A DNA stretch of 64,000 nucleotides from Lachnospiraceae bacterium KM106-2 (GCA_009731425.1 AP018794.1:1247960-1311959), one strand, 5' to 3'. Positions 43,607 through 54,306 are shown, counted from the stretch's first letter. Numbers and translations: made by a program. The notes: a model not told the origin generated them from the sequence alone.

Positions 43607-44971
43607 TTAGTTCTTGAAACTATGAATTGGTGCAGGTATTCTGCCTCCACGATTGATAAATGCATCGCAAGAGAAATTATTCACTGCCATAATTGGTGCA
43701 TGGCCAAGAAGGCCGCCAAAATCAACTTGCTCTCCGACGCTCTTTCCAATCACAGGGATCAGACGAACTGCCGTTGTCTTTTGATTTACCATACCAATTG
43801 CCATTTCATCAGCAATAATTCCTGAGATGGTAGTTGGTTTTGTGTCGCCTGGAATTGCTACCATATCAAGACCAACACTGCAGACACAAGTCATTGCCTC
43901 TAATTTTTCAAGACAAAGGGCTCCTACTTCTACTGCATCGATCATGCCTTGATCTTCGCTGACTGGAATAAATGCACCACTTAAACCACCAACATAAGAA
44001 GATGCCATAACGCCGCCCTTCTTAACCTGATCATTTAATAATGCAAGCGCAGCCGTCGTTCCAGGTGCTCCCGCATGCTCTAATCCCATTTCTTGAAAGA
44101 TCTCTGCAATGCTGTCGCCAACGGCAGGGGTTGGTGCTAATGAGAGATCAATGATACCAAATGGAATATTCAGTCTTCTCGACGCTTCTTTCGCAACGAG
44201 CTGACCCACACGAGTAATTTTAAAAGCTGTCTTTTTCACAGTTTCACATAGCGTTCCAAAGTCAGCACCTCGTACGCTTTCCAATGCTGTCTTAACAACA
44301 CCAGGGCCGCTGACACCAACGTTGATGATCGCGTCTCCTTCTGTTACGCCGTGAAAAGCACCTGCCATAAATGGATTATCATCTGGTGCATTACAAAAGA
44401 CAACTAATTTAGCACATCCAAGACAATCGTTGTCTTTCGTTTCTTCTGCCGTCTCTTTAATAATTTCACCAAGAATCTTAACCGCATCCATGTCAATTCC
44501 TGTCTTTGTACTTCCTACATTAACGGAGGAACATACCAGATCAGTAGATGCGAGTGCTTTTGGAATAGAACGAATCAATAATTCATCACTTTTCGTCATT
44601 CCTTTACTTACAAGAGCTGAATATCCGCCAATGAAATTGACACCAACGGTCTTTGCCGCACGGTCAAGTGTCTTGGCGACCGTTACATAGTCATCTGGCG
44701 TCTTACAAGCAGATGCCCCAACTAAAGAGATTGGAGTAATGGAAATACGTTTATGGACGATAGGTATTCCATATTCCTTCTCAATGTCTTCCCCTGTCTT
44801 CACAAGGTCCTTTGCAACGGTTGTTATCTTAGTGTAGATTTTATCATTCAAGCGTTCTAAGTTCTGATCTGCACAATCTAAAAGGCTGATGCCTAACGTA
44901 ATGGTACGAACGTCTAGATTTTCTTGCTCAATCATCTTATTCGTTTCCGTAACTTCATTAATGTTTATCAT
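43607..44971 (-). CDS. PFL-family protein (UPF0210/DUF711)
   Basis: A 454-residue cytosolic protein of the UPF0210 family. Family blocks include [62 protein letters not shown] and the C-terminal GHAPIMAVN. The fold is related to glycyl-radical enzymes by distant similarity, but no radical glycine function has been established. It is paired with the ACT-domain gene 30 nt upstream, a pairing conserved across Firmicutes that suggests ligand-controlled action. Biochemical role unknown. Confidence 0.9.
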   Translation of the reverse strand: MININEVTETNKMIEQENLDVRTITLGISLLDCADQNLERLNDKIYTKITTVAKDLVKTGEDIEKEYGIPIVHKRISITPISLVGASACKTPDDYVTVAKTLDRAAKTVGVNFIGGYSALVSKGMTKSDELLIRSIPKALASTDLVCSSVNVGSTKTGIDMDAVKILGEIIKETAEETKDNDCLGCAKLVVFCNAPDDNPFMAGAFHGVTEGDAIINVGVSGPGVVKTALESVRGADFGTLCETVKKTAFKITRVGQLVAKEASRRLNIPFGIIDLSLAPTPAVGDSIAEIFQEMGLEHAGAPGTTAALALLNDQVKKGGVMASSYVGGLSGAFIPVSEDQGMIDAVEVGALCLEKLEAMTCVCSVGLDMVAIPGDTKPTTISGIIADEMAIGMVNQKTTAVRLIPVIGKSVGEQVDFGGLLGHAPIMAVNNFSCDAFINRGGRIPAPIHSFKN

Positions 44972-45001
44972 TGAAACATTCCTTTCTTTATGTAATTAGA
45001 A

Positions 45002-45274
45002 CTAGATGCGATGCATGGTATTGAAGATATCTTCATGCTGTGCACGAATTGTTACACCGATATTATCACCAAGTGTCTTTAAGTCGTCTGCAATCGCTGC
45101 AGCATCTTTGACTGCATTATTTGCATCTACGATCATCATCATATTAAAAAAGCCCTGAATGATCGTCTGTGAAATATCAAGGATATTAATATTCTCCTCG
45201 GCTAAATAACTACATACTTTTGCAATGATACCAACATTGTCTTTCCCTACTACTGTAATAACTGTTCTCTTCAT
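45002..45274 (-). CDS. ACT-domain protein (UPF0237)
   Basis: A 90-residue single ACT domain. RTVITVVGKDNVGIIAKVCSYLAEENINILDISQTI is the characteristic amino-acid-binding strand-helix, followed by GFFNMMMIVDANN. ACT domains bind amino acids and regulate partner enzymes; the partner here is almost certainly the UPF0210 protein encoded 30 nt downstream. The length is complete for UPF0237. Confidence 0.92.
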   Translation of the reverse strand: MKRTVITVVGKDNVGIIAKVCSYLAEENINILDISQTIIQGFFNMMMIVDANNAVKDAAAIADDLKTLGDNIGVTIRAQHEDIFNTMHRI

Positions 45275-45305
45275 GATATCCTCCTTGTAATGTATTAAAA
45301 GCCTT

Positions 45306-45330
45306 CTTGTAGTTAGAAACTAACTACAAG
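45306..45330 (-). terminator. hairpin overlapping stop codon of MBL-fold hydrolase gene
   Basis: Perfect 10-bp stem CTTGTAGTTA/TAACTACAAG with a 5-base loop; the stop TAG lies in the 5' arm. It is followed on the minus strand by AAGGCTTTTAAT, a weak T-tract, so termination is probable but not strong. Confidence 0.6.
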
Positions 45331-46117
45331 ATAAAAAGGCTGATGGAACGTCTCGATTTGCCACTGTTAATTCGCATTTTTCTAAAATTTCCGGATTCTC
45401 TTTCATAATCTCATATTTTACTGTTTCATATGCAAGTTCCGGATAATTATTTTCTTTGCTTAAATGGCCTAATACTACATGTTTCATTTTATCATGAAAG
45501 ATTTCAAGGAGTAAGCGACCGGAATTATCATTTGATAAATGGCCTAGATCTCCAAGAATTCTTCGTTTTAACACATATGGATAAGAACCTACCTGAAGCA
45601 TGTGAATATCGTGGTTTGCTTCAAGTAATAGGATTTCACATCCTTTTAGACTCTTAATGAGATAATCATCATAAGTTCCTAAATCGGTTGCCACTCCTAC
45701 TTTTTTATCATCATGGATAAACGTATAACATACTGGATTCGATGCATCATGAGAGATTGAATATGGATTCACCATAACATCCTGAATCATAAAGGATTGA
45801 TCTGGCTGTATGATCTGAATAAAACTTTCATCAATCTTTCCTACTGACTTTGTATGCAAAATGGCATTCATCGTTTCCACCGTTGCATAGATCGGCACTT
45901 TATAACGTCTTGCAATTACGCCTAATCCACTAATGTGATCAGAATGTTCATGGGTAATTACAATTCCATTCAAACCGGCTGGATCTATATTGATCTGATT
46001 CAAACCAGCTTCTACACGCTTTCCGCTGATTCCTACATCCACCAAAATGTGAGTGTTCTGATTCCCCACATAAATACAATTACCGCTACTACCACTGGCA
46101 ATGCTACATAAATTCAT
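45320..46117 (-). CDS. MBL-fold metallohydrolase, YycJ/WalJ-like
   Basis: A 265-residue metallo-beta-lactamase-fold protein. The start MNLCSIASGSSGNCIYVG and the metal motif THEHSDH at 55-61 are characteristic of YycJ. Further ligands lie in YSISHDAS (about 118), VATDLGTY and GHLSNDNSG/GHLSKENN. YycJ-type proteins are implicated in DNA repair or cell-wall coordination (WalJ); in Bacillus the gene follows walRK, which is not the case here. The stop codon is embedded in a hairpin. Substrate unknown. Confidence 0.88.
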   Translation of the reverse strand: MNLCSIASGSSGNCIYVGNQNTHILVDVGISGKRVEAGLNQINIDPAGLNGIVITHEHSDHISGLGVIARRYKVPIYATVETMNAILHTKSVGKIDESFIQIIQPDQSFMIQDVMVNPYSISHDASNPVCYTFIHDDKKVGVATDLGTYDDYLIKSLKGCEILLLEANHDIHMLQVGSYPYVLKRRILGDLGHLSNDNSGRLLLEIFHDKMKHVVLGHLSKENNYPELAYETVKYEIMKENPEILEKCELTVANRDVPSAFLSCS

Positions 46118-46220
46118 ATAATTCGTCCTTCTTTTTGATTAAAATCTATGCCATTATACCATAAATCTACTCATTATGCCATAGTAAAAATAAACAGACA
46201 ATTATAAGCAGTGATTATAA

Positions 46221-47930
46221 TTACTGCATTTTTACTAGTTTTTGCACGGTATCATTATCGATCGTAATTTGATCTCTTCCATTCTGTTTGGAGTAATACA
46301 TTGCCCAATCTGCGTGATTTAGTAGTTCTTGTGGATTTGAGCACGTCTCAGGATAACAAGTAAGTCCCACACTGATCGTGATATTGACCTTTTTCCCATT
46401 ATGCTCGACAGAAGCTTCCTTAAGTAGACTTCGCAATTTTTCGACTGGTTTGATCGACTGATCAATTGTCTTTTCCGGAAATAATATGACGAATTCCTCA
46501 CCGCCAAACCGACCGACTAACCCGAAGTTCTTTGCAGCAATCTCCATAGCGATTCCAGCTAGGACCTTGATCACTTCATCTCCTGTCAAATGGCCATACG
46601 TATCATTGACTAATTTGAAATGATCAATATCAAAAAGTGCAAGAGAAATACTTGTCTGATTTAAAACTGCATCATTGAGAGCTTCTTTTAATAATTTGGT
46701 CAGATAGCCTCGATTATATACACCCGTCAGTCCATCTTTTGTCGCTAATTTTTCCATGCGCATATATAAATTCGCATTTTCAAGCGCGATCAAGAACTGT
46801 GCCACAATACTTTCAAAGAATCGTAATTGCGTATTTTCATCAAAATAATCATGATTAGGATGCCCGACACACAATGCGCCGATTCTTGCTTCTCCTTTGA
46901 TCAGAGGAATGATCACCATGGAACCGACCTTAGAATTTTGTAAGAAGTCATAACGCGCTTCATCAACCTCATTATCCACAAAGGTTCGATTATTCTGAAT
47001 ATATTGATTTAAGCATCCTGCCAGAACATAATTAGAAAATAGGGTTTGGAATTCCTGACTATTGGTTGTTCGAATATTGCTTTTCGATTCATTATTATCG
47101 GTAGCTCCCGGATAAAGAACGATGGCAGCAATATTAGCACCAAGGGCACCAATTAGAGAGTCTGCGATCATTGCCATTAACCGATCAATTTCTAACGAAG
47201 ATGATATGTATTTTACAATTTCATTTTGGATAAGCATCTCTGTATTCATTTTTTCCGTTTGATGCTTTGCTGCCATCAGCTCATTTTTTTGTTTTGCCAA
47301 TTCGTCATTGGCATGTCTGACTTTCTCTTCTTCCTGTACTAAACTCTGATTGAACTCTTCAATATTCTCGATCATCCTTGACTGAGATAAAATCGTCTCT
47401 TCTGTCTTCTTCATATGATTTAATAACGCCGTAATGATCATATGTAAGCATATCACATCTAAAGAAATCAGGATATAGTAATAGCCCATTCCTTTAACAG
47501 GACTTATTCGTGCAAATTCTAAAGCTGGAATAAAAAAGCAGGGAACTAGTATTAAAAGATTAGATAGAATTGGAACGTACTTATCGATATGATTCATTGC
47601 TATGAATAATTCAATGATCGTAAGTAGTAAAAAACCATTTAAAATAGTGAACAAATAAACAGATTCTGTCCGAACATGATTCATGAAAAGCAAGATTAAA
47701 ATAAACTGTATGTATCGATAAACCGATATCACTACGATTTGTGATATCGGTTTATAAAAAATAGCTATATCGACTAATACGATGGCTAATATAAATAAAA
47801 GTACATAATTGCAGATCATTTTGTCGCGCACCATGTATTCTACAAAGGAATACAGGATAATCGCCAACAAAATAGCTCTATGAGAAACAGCTAATTTTTT
47901 TTCAAATAAAATTGACTGTTTAACTTCCAT
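46221..47930 (-). CDS. membrane GAF-GGDEF diguanylate cyclase
   Basis: A 569-residue signalling protein that probably makes cyclic di-GMP. Six hydrophobic segments occupy about 15-175. A coiled-coil stretch (QEEEKVRHANDELAKQKNEL) follows, then a GAF-like domain (about 225-390) and a GGDEF domain with DGLTGVYNRGYL, FDIDHFKLVNDTYGH and the active-site variant RFGGEEF, which is competent. The start was placed at ATG 47930, with GGGAGG 10 nt upstream, instead of an in-frame TTG six codons earlier. The gene follows the FtsA-like gene after 5 nt. The GAF ligand is unknown. Confidence 0.9.
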   Translation of the reverse strand: MEVKQSILFEKKLAVSHRAILLAIILYSFVEYMVRDKMICNYVLLFILAIVLVDIAIFYKPISQIVVISVYRYIQFILILLFMNHVRTESVYLFTILNGFLLLTIIELFIAMNHIDKYVPILSNLLILVPCFFIPALEFARISPVKGMGYYYILISLDVICLHMIITALLNHMKKTEETILSQSRMIENIEEFNQSLVQEEEKVRHANDELAKQKNELMAAKHQTEKMNTEMLIQNEIVKYISSSLEIDRLMAMIADSLIGALGANIAAIVLYPGATDNNESKSNIRTTNSQEFQTLFSNYVLAGCLNQYIQNNRTFVDNEVDEARYDFLQNSKVGSMVIIPLIKGEARIGALCVGHPNHDYFDENTQLRFFESIVAQFLIALENANLYMRMEKLATKDGLTGVYNRGYLTKLLKEALNDAVLNQTSISLALFDIDHFKLVNDTYGHLTGDEVIKVLAGIAMEIAAKNFGLVGRFGGEEFVILFPEKTIDQSIKPVEKLRSLLKEASVEHNGKKVNITISVGLTCYPETCSNPQELLNHADWAMYYSKQNGRDQITIDNDTVQKLVKMQ

Positions 47931-47935
47931 AGTAC

Positions 47936-50056
47936 CTATCCCTCCCAAAATATTCTTACAAGATCTCCATTTTTAATTGGACTTGTGAAGTCTGCTTTTG
48001 TACCGTTTACGTCTTGTACTAAATTCTTACCTTTTCCTTCGTTTATATCAAATGGATAAACATCTAGAATATCAACGAAAATATACTTTTTCTTTCCCTG
48101 TAACATAGTTTCTTTTCCGTTGATCGATACCATAATGGCATCTTCGTTTAAGTCAGTTGGTTTGGTATCAACTTGTGCAGACTTTTCTTCAGAAAGTGCC
48201 TCTATCTGATCCTCTACAACTTCTTCAACTTCTTCAACCTCTGGTTCATATAGATCATAGTCCGAATCTAATGCAGGAACCACTTCCTCTTTAGCCTCTT
48301 GGCTATATAACGGATAACGGATCACAAATTCTGCATACACCGGCTCCTCTTCTCCTGCAACGATATTATTAACCTCAATACCGCTCGTATAAGGAAGATC
48401 CATAAATCCAAGAACTTGAGCTAAGGTATTATAGTTACGGATCGTTATCTCATCTCCATCTTGGATATGATAATATTCTGATGCCAAGTTACCATTTACC
48501 TCTGCATATTTAGGGCATTCGACATATTGTCCATTGATCTGGATACGGATCGTGCTATGGAATTCTGGAATCTGTCTTATTTCATATTTCGCATCTTCTC
48601 CTGCTGTAGAAACTTCGATTTCGATTCGATCATTTTTATAAATGGAATTTGTCATACCAGATTCTACACCATTTACTTTAATGACAGCAGCTTCTCCTAG
48701 CTCTCCTCGTGCCATACGTTTATGGCCATTTAACATATACTCAATGGAATGTCCACGTCTTGGGAATACATGTGCATTAGTAAATCCTGCTTGCATTAAT
48801 GCATCCATTACGGTTAGTTTGCTATTATCATATAATTTCACTCTCTCATCATTTACTGAGACATAAATGAAATTGTTCTTTTGTTCATAATAATTCAGGC
48901 AGATACCGATCGGAGTAACTAAAAGGGAGTCTTTCTTAATTGTATCATCAGCGAAATCTACTTCTTTTAATACTTCTTCCCCACGGAGTGCAACTCTTTC
49001 TTTTGGTAGATCTAGATACTCACTTAAGGTAGTCACAAAGGAAGAGATCTTTCCGCCTCCACCAACAACGAATACTGCACTGACGCTCTTTCCGCCATTT
49101 AATTCTTTGATCTTTTCAGCAACATTTCGAGTGATATTTCTTACTACACTATCTACCGTTTCTAAGACATCATCCTTAGAAATTGTCATTGGAAGTCCCA
49201 TAATATCATTAAAGGTAATGGATTCTTCCGTTAAACATTTACGTTTGATCTCTTCTGCAGTATCAAAATCAACCAAATATCGTTTTAAGATACATTCCGT
49301 AATCTCATCTCCTGCAAATGGGATCATACCATATGCCGTAATGCTGCCATCTTGTGTAATACAAATATCGCTTGTACCAGCACCGACATCAACTAAAGCC
49401 AAATTTAACAAACGAAACTTCTCAGGGATTGCTACCTGAATTGCTGCAATTGGCTCTAAAGTAAGGTTGGTAACCTCTAATCCTGCACGTGCAACGGCAC
49501 TATAAAGTCCATCAATAACTTCTTCCGGTAAAAAGGTCGCTAAAAGTTCACAACCGATACTAGTTGCTTTATGTCCTTCCAAAGCAAGCATTTCAAATTC
49601 ATTCAGATAATACTTAATAACTGTATATCCGACACAATAGAAATTAAACTTTTCATCGTCTACTTGCTCTTTCAATTTGTCATATGCATTCTGTACGCCG
49701 ACTAATTCTAGTGAATGAATGCCTTCATCATCAATCACGGTCTCACTATCAAAGTCGATCTTTGCATTTACTGTCACTGTTTTAAGTACACGTCCAGCCG
49801 CAGCGATACATACATCTTTTAACTTGCAATCAAGCTGCTGTTCTAAACGCTGTTTTACGTCTGCAATCGTGTTGGCAACCGCTTCTATGTTATGAATCTG
49901 ACCATCTAACATGGCTCTTGTCTCATGTTCTCTAATTGCTTGTGCAGCTACCTTAAATCGGCCTGACGCATCTCGATAACCAACTGTACCAACAATGCTC
50001 CTTGTTCCGATATCAAGTCCAAACACATAATCATCTTGGAATCTATTTGTACTCAT
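47936..50056 (-). CDS. long FtsA-like ATPase with extra C-terminal domains
   Basis: A 706-residue actin-fold protein. The N-terminal 380 residues follow FtsA/PilM: FGLDIGTRSIVGTVGY (phosphate 1), LVDVGAGTSDICI (phosphate 2) and VFVVGGGGKISSF (adenosine). They carry the SHS2-like insertion of FtsA (ATGRVLKTVTVNAKI region). The last 320 residues, absent from ordinary FtsA (about 420), contain two or three ubiquitin-like/SLBB-like beta-grasp segments (KLTVMDALMQAGFTNAHVF, GDEITIRNYNTLAQVLGF) and an acidic linker (about 600-640). There is no amphipathic membrane-binding helix at the end. It probably belongs to a Lachnospiraceae FtsA paralog. The GGDEF gene follows at 5 nt. Confidence 0.75.
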   Translation of the reverse strand: MSTNRFQDDYVFGLDIGTRSIVGTVGYRDASGRFKVAAQAIREHETRAMLDGQIHNIEAVANTIADVKQRLEQQLDCKLKDVCIAAAGRVLKTVTVNAKIDFDSETVIDDEGIHSLELVGVQNAYDKLKEQVDDEKFNFYCVGYTVIKYYLNEFEMLALEGHKATSIGCELLATFLPEEVIDGLYSAVARAGLEVTNLTLEPIAAIQVAIPEKFRLLNLALVDVGAGTSDICITQDGSITAYGMIPFAGDEITECILKRYLVDFDTAEEIKRKCLTEESITFNDIMGLPMTISKDDVLETVDSVVRNITRNVAEKIKELNGGKSVSAVFVVGGGGKISSFVTTLSEYLDLPKERVALRGEEVLKEVDFADDTIKKDSLLVTPIGICLNYYEQKNNFIYVSVNDERVKLYDNSKLTVMDALMQAGFTNAHVFPRRGHSIEYMLNGHKRMARGELGEAAVIKVNGVESGMTNSIYKNDRIEIEVSTAGEDAKYEIRQIPEFHSTIRIQINGQYVECPKYAEVNGNLASEYYHIQDGDEITIRNYNTLAQVLGFMDLPYTSGIEVNNIVAGEEEPVYAEFVIRYPLYSQEAKEEVVPALDSDYDLYEPEVEEVEEVVEDQIEALSEEKSAQVDTKPTDLNEDAIMVSINGKETMLQGKKKYIFVDILDVYPFDINEGKGKNLVQDVNGTKADFTSPIKNGDLVRIFWEG

Positions 50057-50152
50057 GTTATTCCCCCATTCAACTAGAACAACATAGTAATACTCATAAT
50101 TGGTACTTTCTTACTATTTTTCCTTTTTATTGTATCATACTAGTTGTTAAAT

Positions 50153-50737
50153 TTATAGTATTTTTTCTATTTTTTTCATAATCTGTGTACATTCACCGTC
50201 GTTATCGATGATTTTTGTCGCATGTAATTCAAACTCCTCGTTTGACATCTGTTTTTGTAAAATTGCATCTATTTTTTCATCAGAATAACCACGGCTGCTC
50301 TTTAATCGTGTTCTTCGAATATCATCCGGCACTCTCACATACCATACTTCATCACAATATGGAATATAACCTGCCTGGATCAGAAGTGCTGATTCAACAA
50401 CAATACACGAATATCTTCCCTCTTTTTTTATCTCTTCCGTTTTCTTAAGGACATAGTCCATAACAAGCGGATGAGTGAGAGAATTTAATGTTTCTAACTT
50501 CTCTTGATCTGCAAATACGATATTTGCTAACGCTTTTCGATCGATCTCACCAGATTCCGTCAGAATCTGTGTACCAAAATAAGCAACAACTGCTTGATAG
50601 GACGCCCCTCCTGGTTCCATCAGCTCTCTTGCCACATCGTCAGTCAAGATCAGATATGCATGAAACTTTTCTTTTAAAACATTGGCAACGGTGGATTTGC
50701 CGCTGCCAATGCCTCCTGTTAATCCAATAACCTTCAT
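50153..50737 (-). CDS. coaE: dephospho-CoA kinase
   Basis: A 194-residue P-loop kinase for the last step of coenzyme A synthesis (dephospho-CoA + ATP). The N-terminus MKVIGLTGGIGSGKSTVAN is the family-typical Walker A, DADV-like Asp appears as LTDDVARELMEPG, and the lid has RIRLKSSRG-type basic residues (DDIRRTRLKSSRGYS). Length is normal. It lies 9 nt downstream of polA on the same strand, a common Firmicute arrangement. Confidence 0.93.
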   Translation of the reverse strand: MKVIGLTGGIGSGKSTVANVLKEKFHAYLILTDDVARELMEPGGASYQAVVAYFGTQILTESGEIDRKALANIVFADQEKLETLNSLTHPLVMDYVLKKTEEIKKEGRYSCIVVESALLIQAGYIPYCDEVWYVRVPDDIRRTRLKSSRGYSDEKIDAILQKQMSNEEFELHATKIIDNDGECTQIMKKIEKIL

Positions 50738-50746
50738 CTTATCACC

Positions 50747-53407
50747 CTATTTAGATTCGTACCAGTTATTTCCCTGCATTACTTCAATCTCAAGAGGTAC
50801 TGCTAAGGAAGATACCCCTTGCATCTCTTCTAACATGATCTGTTTGACTTGTTCAATTTCAGATTCATGTGTCTCGACTAATAATTCATCGTGGATCTGA
50901 AGCAATAATTGTGATTTCATATTTGCTTCTTTTAATCGTTTATTTACACGGATCATTGCAATCTTGATAATATCTGCTGCCGTTCCCTGAATTGGTGAGT
51001 TCATAGCGATTCGTTCGCCAAACGCACGTTGCATGAAATTGCTGGATGCTAATTCAGGAATTGGTCTTCTTCTATGATATAACGTGGTAACATAACCTTT
51101 CTCTTTGGCATCTGAAACAAGATTTTCTAAGAATCCTTTTACCTTTGGATATGTTTCAAAATAACGTTTGATATAATGATCGGCATCCTTCTTTGTAATT
51201 CCAAGATCTTGTCCTAAACTAAAGGAACTGATTCCATAGATAATACCAAAGTTAACTGCTTTTGCGTTACTACGTTGTAAACTGGTAACTTCGTTTAATG
51301 GTGTATGGAATACCTGACTTGCTGTAATTCTATGAATATCTTCGTCTTCATGGTAAGCAGCGATCAATCGTTCGTCGCCTGACATATGCGCAAGTACACG
51401 AAGTTCGATCTGGGAATAATCGGCATCTAGGAACACATAACCGTCTTTTGGAATAAAGACCTTACGGATCTGTCTTCCAAGTTCCATACGAATCGGAATA
51501 TTTTGAAGATTTGGTTCCGTCGAGCTGATTCTTCCTGTTGCTGTGATCGTCTGATTAAATTTGCCATGAATTCTACTATCATCTTCGTGGATGTAGTTAG
51601 CAAGTCCATCGGCATAGGTCGATTTCAATTTCGTTAATTGACGATATTCTAGAATCATGGAAATAACAGGATGTTCGCATTTTAATTTTTCAAGAATATC
51701 TGCGGAAGTAGAATATCCGGTCTTTGTCTTCTTCGCAAATGGAAGTTCTAACTTTTCAAATAAAATGACACCAAGCTGTTTTGGTGAATTGATATTAAAT
51801 TGTTCACCAACGAGATCATAGATTCCAGTTTCTAATTCGTTGATACGTCCACTCAACTGATCTCCGTATTGCTTTAAGGCTTCTTTATTTACACGAATTC
51901 CGCGACGTTCCATATCCCATAAGGTGTAAACTAATGGCATCTCGATATCGTGGAATAAATCTAACATCTCAGTCTCTTTTAAGGCATCCATTAATGGTTC
52001 ATAAGCTTTAAATGCCACATAGGATACATAACCGCCATATAAACGGAATTCATCATTTTCTTCACTGGCTACTTCTGATAATTTCTTTTTGCCAAATAAC
52101 TCTTGTGTCGAACGTAATGGAATTGAAAGATAATCTCTTGCTAAATCATCGTAGAAATAAGAATCTTTTAATGGATTTAGTAGATATGCAACAACTGAGC
52201 AGTCAAAAAATGGGCTATTTTCGCATGCATCCATAAAGCGTAATTGATCCTTTAATCCGATAATGCTTAAGGTTCCTTCCATCTGAATGAAAGCGTTCAT
52301 ATGATCTACAAGGTATTCTTTTGTGATCATTCCACCAACTAAAATTGTTGCTGCTTTCTCTTCTCCATAACAGATCGTCAAACCTAAAATCTCTTCTTTT
52401 TCATAAAGGAAGGAAATACCGATATGGGACACTTTCTTCGTTGTAATTGTTTCTTTTGCTTCACTGAGGATCTGATCTGCTTTAGCAAAATCAGAAGTCA
52501 ATACAAAGGATTCCTCAAACGTATTTGATACGGAAGCTTCCTGATCAAAACGATTTAATAAATTTTTGAATTCAAGACGTTTAAACATAACAAAAGCTTC
52601 CTCATTGAATAGCTCATCAAATGTGGCTTCATCACGATTATAGTCAAGTTCGCAATCGGTCTTGATCGTGGCTAATGTCTTACTCATTCTCGCCATATCT
52701 TCATATTCTTTTAAATTCTCTTTCGCCTTGTTTGGCTTGATCTCATCTACATGTTCAATGGCATTCTCAACCGTTTCAAATTGAGTTAAGATCTTAGTTG
52801 CTGTCTTCTCCCCAATTCCAGGAACGCCTGGAATATTATCCGATTGATCACCCATTAGACCTTTTAAGTCGATGATCTGAAGTGGTGTTACGCCGTATTT
52901 GTCGATAACATCCTGTGTATGATAATCTTCGATTTCCGTTCCACCACGTTTAGTCTTAGGAATACGAATTTTAATTTTTTCAGTCGCAAGCTGTAATAAA
53001 TCGCGATCTCCAGACACTAAAGAGACATCCAAACCATCTCGTTCTGCCTGACGAGCAATGGTTCCTAAAATATCATCTGCTTCGTAACCCGGACGTTCTA
53101 CGATCGTCACATGCATTGCCTTAAGCACTTCTTTCATAAGAGGTACTTGCTCTCTTAATTCTTCTGGCATGCCTTTTCTAGTTCCTTTGTACGCATCGTA
53201 CATCTCATGACGGAATGTTGGTGCTTTCACATCAAAGGCAACCGTTAAATAATCTGCCTGCTCTTCTTCCAGTATTTTAAGAAGTATGTTTAAAAACCCA
53301 TAGACTGCATTGGTATGAAGGCCTTCGGAATTTGTCAGATCAGGGATTCCGTAGAAAGCTCGATTCAAAATACTATGTCCATCAATTAAAACTATTTTCT
53401 TACTCAT
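50747..53407 (-). CDS. polA: DNA polymerase I
   Basis: An 886-residue family A polymerase used in Okazaki fragment processing and repair. The N-terminal 5'-nuclease domain (1-290) has LIDGHSILNRAFYG, RPGYEADDILGT and LKGLMGDQSDNIPGVPGIG. The middle domain (about 300-480) keeps the exonuclease fold, but its first strand reads HIGISFLYEKEEILGL, without the DxE metal ligands, so proofreading is probably lost as in other clostridia and Bacillus. The polymerase domain has DADYSQIELRVLAHMSGD, RSNAKAVNFGIIYG and LQIHDELLVE. Full length; operon with coaE. Confidence 0.95.
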   Translation of the reverse strand: MSKKIVLIDGHSILNRAFYGIPDLTNSEGLHTNAVYGFLNILLKILEEEQADYLTVAFDVKAPTFRHEMYDAYKGTRKGMPEELREQVPLMKEVLKAMHVTIVERPGYEADDILGTIARQAERDGLDVSLVSGDRDLLQLATEKIKIRIPKTKRGGTEIEDYHTQDVIDKYGVTPLQIIDLKGLMGDQSDNIPGVPGIGEKTATKILTQFETVENAIEHVDEIKPNKAKENLKEYEDMARMSKTLATIKTDCELDYNRDEATFDELFNEEAFVMFKRLEFKNLLNRFDQEASVSNTFEESFVLTSDFAKADQILSEAKETITTKKVSHIGISFLYEKEEILGLTICYGEEKAATILVGGMITKEYLVDHMNAFIQMEGTLSIIGLKDQLRFMDACENSPFFDCSVVAYLLNPLKDSYFYDDLARDYLSIPLRSTQELFGKKKLSEVASEENDEFRLYGGYVSYVAFKAYEPLMDALKETEMLDLFHDIEMPLVYTLWDMERRGIRVNKEALKQYGDQLSGRINELETGIYDLVGEQFNINSPKQLGVILFEKLELPFAKKTKTGYSTSADILEKLKCEHPVISMILEYRQLTKLKSTYADGLANYIHEDDSRIHGKFNQTITATGRISSTEPNLQNIPIRMELGRQIRKVFIPKDGYVFLDADYSQIELRVLAHMSGDERLIAAYHEDEDIHRITASQVFHTPLNEVTSLQRSNAKAVNFGIIYGISSFSLGQDLGITKKDADHYIKRYFETYPKVKGFLENLVSDAKEKGYVTTLYHRRRPIPELASSNFMQRAFGERIAMNSPIQGTAADIIKIAMIRVNKRLKEANMKSQLLLQIHDELLVETHESEIEQVKQIMLEEMQGVSSLAVPLEIEVMQGNNWYESK

Positions 53408-53446
53408 TCATTGCTCCTTTTATTCTCACTCATTCCCAACTTACGG

Positions 53447-53953
53447 TTAATCCTCATCATTTCCTAAGAGATCATTATCCGGCAAAGGTGCTAAATAAGC
53501 GCCTTCTACAGTATGGTAATGAATTAATTCTTTATCTAATTGGTCCATTTTTCCTTTGTAAAAATAATTCATGATCGTGTAATCGCTATTTCCATCTTCT
53601 TTATAGTAAATCGGATGTTTTATTTGATAATCATTTCCAAGGCAAATCACAATGGAGAAAAGTAAAACGGTCAACAGAAGAAGAAATCTTCTGCGTACCC
53701 AGTGGTATTTATACAGCATTACTTTTTCCCGAGAGGATATTAAGGATTCTTCCAAATCCGCATGGAAATTTGATGAGAGGTTCTTATCTTCATCTAATTG
53801 TTTCATACCAATTAGTAATACATAATAGACCTCTAGCTCTTCCATACAGTCATCACAATTCCGCATATGATTTAGAAACTCGTCCAGCGTCTCAATATCA
53901 AGCTGGCCATTTACATATTTGATAATGTTAGACTGCGCTTCGTGGCAAGTCAT
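53447..53953 (-). CDS. zinc-finger (anti-sigma-type) membrane protein
   Basis: A 168-residue protein with an N-terminal zf-HC2-like motif: C3 and the HxxxCxxC triad H29/C33/C36 (HMRNCDDC), as in ZAS anti-sigma factors. One membrane helix lies at about 89-107, and the extracytoplasmic tail is acidic (LGNDED). No sigma-factor gene is adjacent; polA is downstream. It may therefore be an orphan regulator or may have lost its partner. It starts at ATG 53953 behind GGAGG. Function is inferred from the zinc motif and topology only. Confidence 0.7.
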   Translation of the reverse strand: MTCHEAQSNIIKYVNGQLDIETLDEFLNHMRNCDDCMEELEVYYVLLIGMKQLDEDKNLSSNFHADLEESLISSREKVMLYKYHWVRRRFLLLLTVLLFSIVICLGNDYQIKHPIYYKEDGNSDYTIMNYFYKGKMDQLDKELIHYHTVEGAYLAPLPDNDLLGNDED

Positions 53954-54254
53954 AATGTTCCTCCTAACTTAGTGTTACCTATGTAATACTAATTTACTAT
54001 TCAAATTACTGCGTAACTTATCATCATACAGTAATAGCATTACCTATTGACGATTGAAATCGTCACAAAATATTGCAGAGCTTTCATTCTATTACCTAGT
54101 GTTTTTGCTCTGACCCAGTACTTACTATTATAACCTTAACAAAAAGAAACATCAATAAGAACAATCGCATTCTATATCTTTTTCAGCACAATTCACCTAA
54201 TTACTACAATTATTATAATTTTTCTACAAATTACAATAATTTTTAAAAATGGTG

Positions 54255-54283
54255 TTGACATCCTTTTTTTAGTATGTTATTAT
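54255..54283 (+). promoter_or_regulatory. tRNA-Leu promoter
   Basis: Consensus -35 TTGACA (54255-54260), 17-bp spacer, -10 TATTAT (54278-54283), 23 nt before the tRNA. The rest of the 53954-54254 gap is AT-rich without a recognisable gene. Confidence 0.9.
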
Positions 54284-54306
54284 AAATGAGCGTCAACAAG
54301 ACATAT

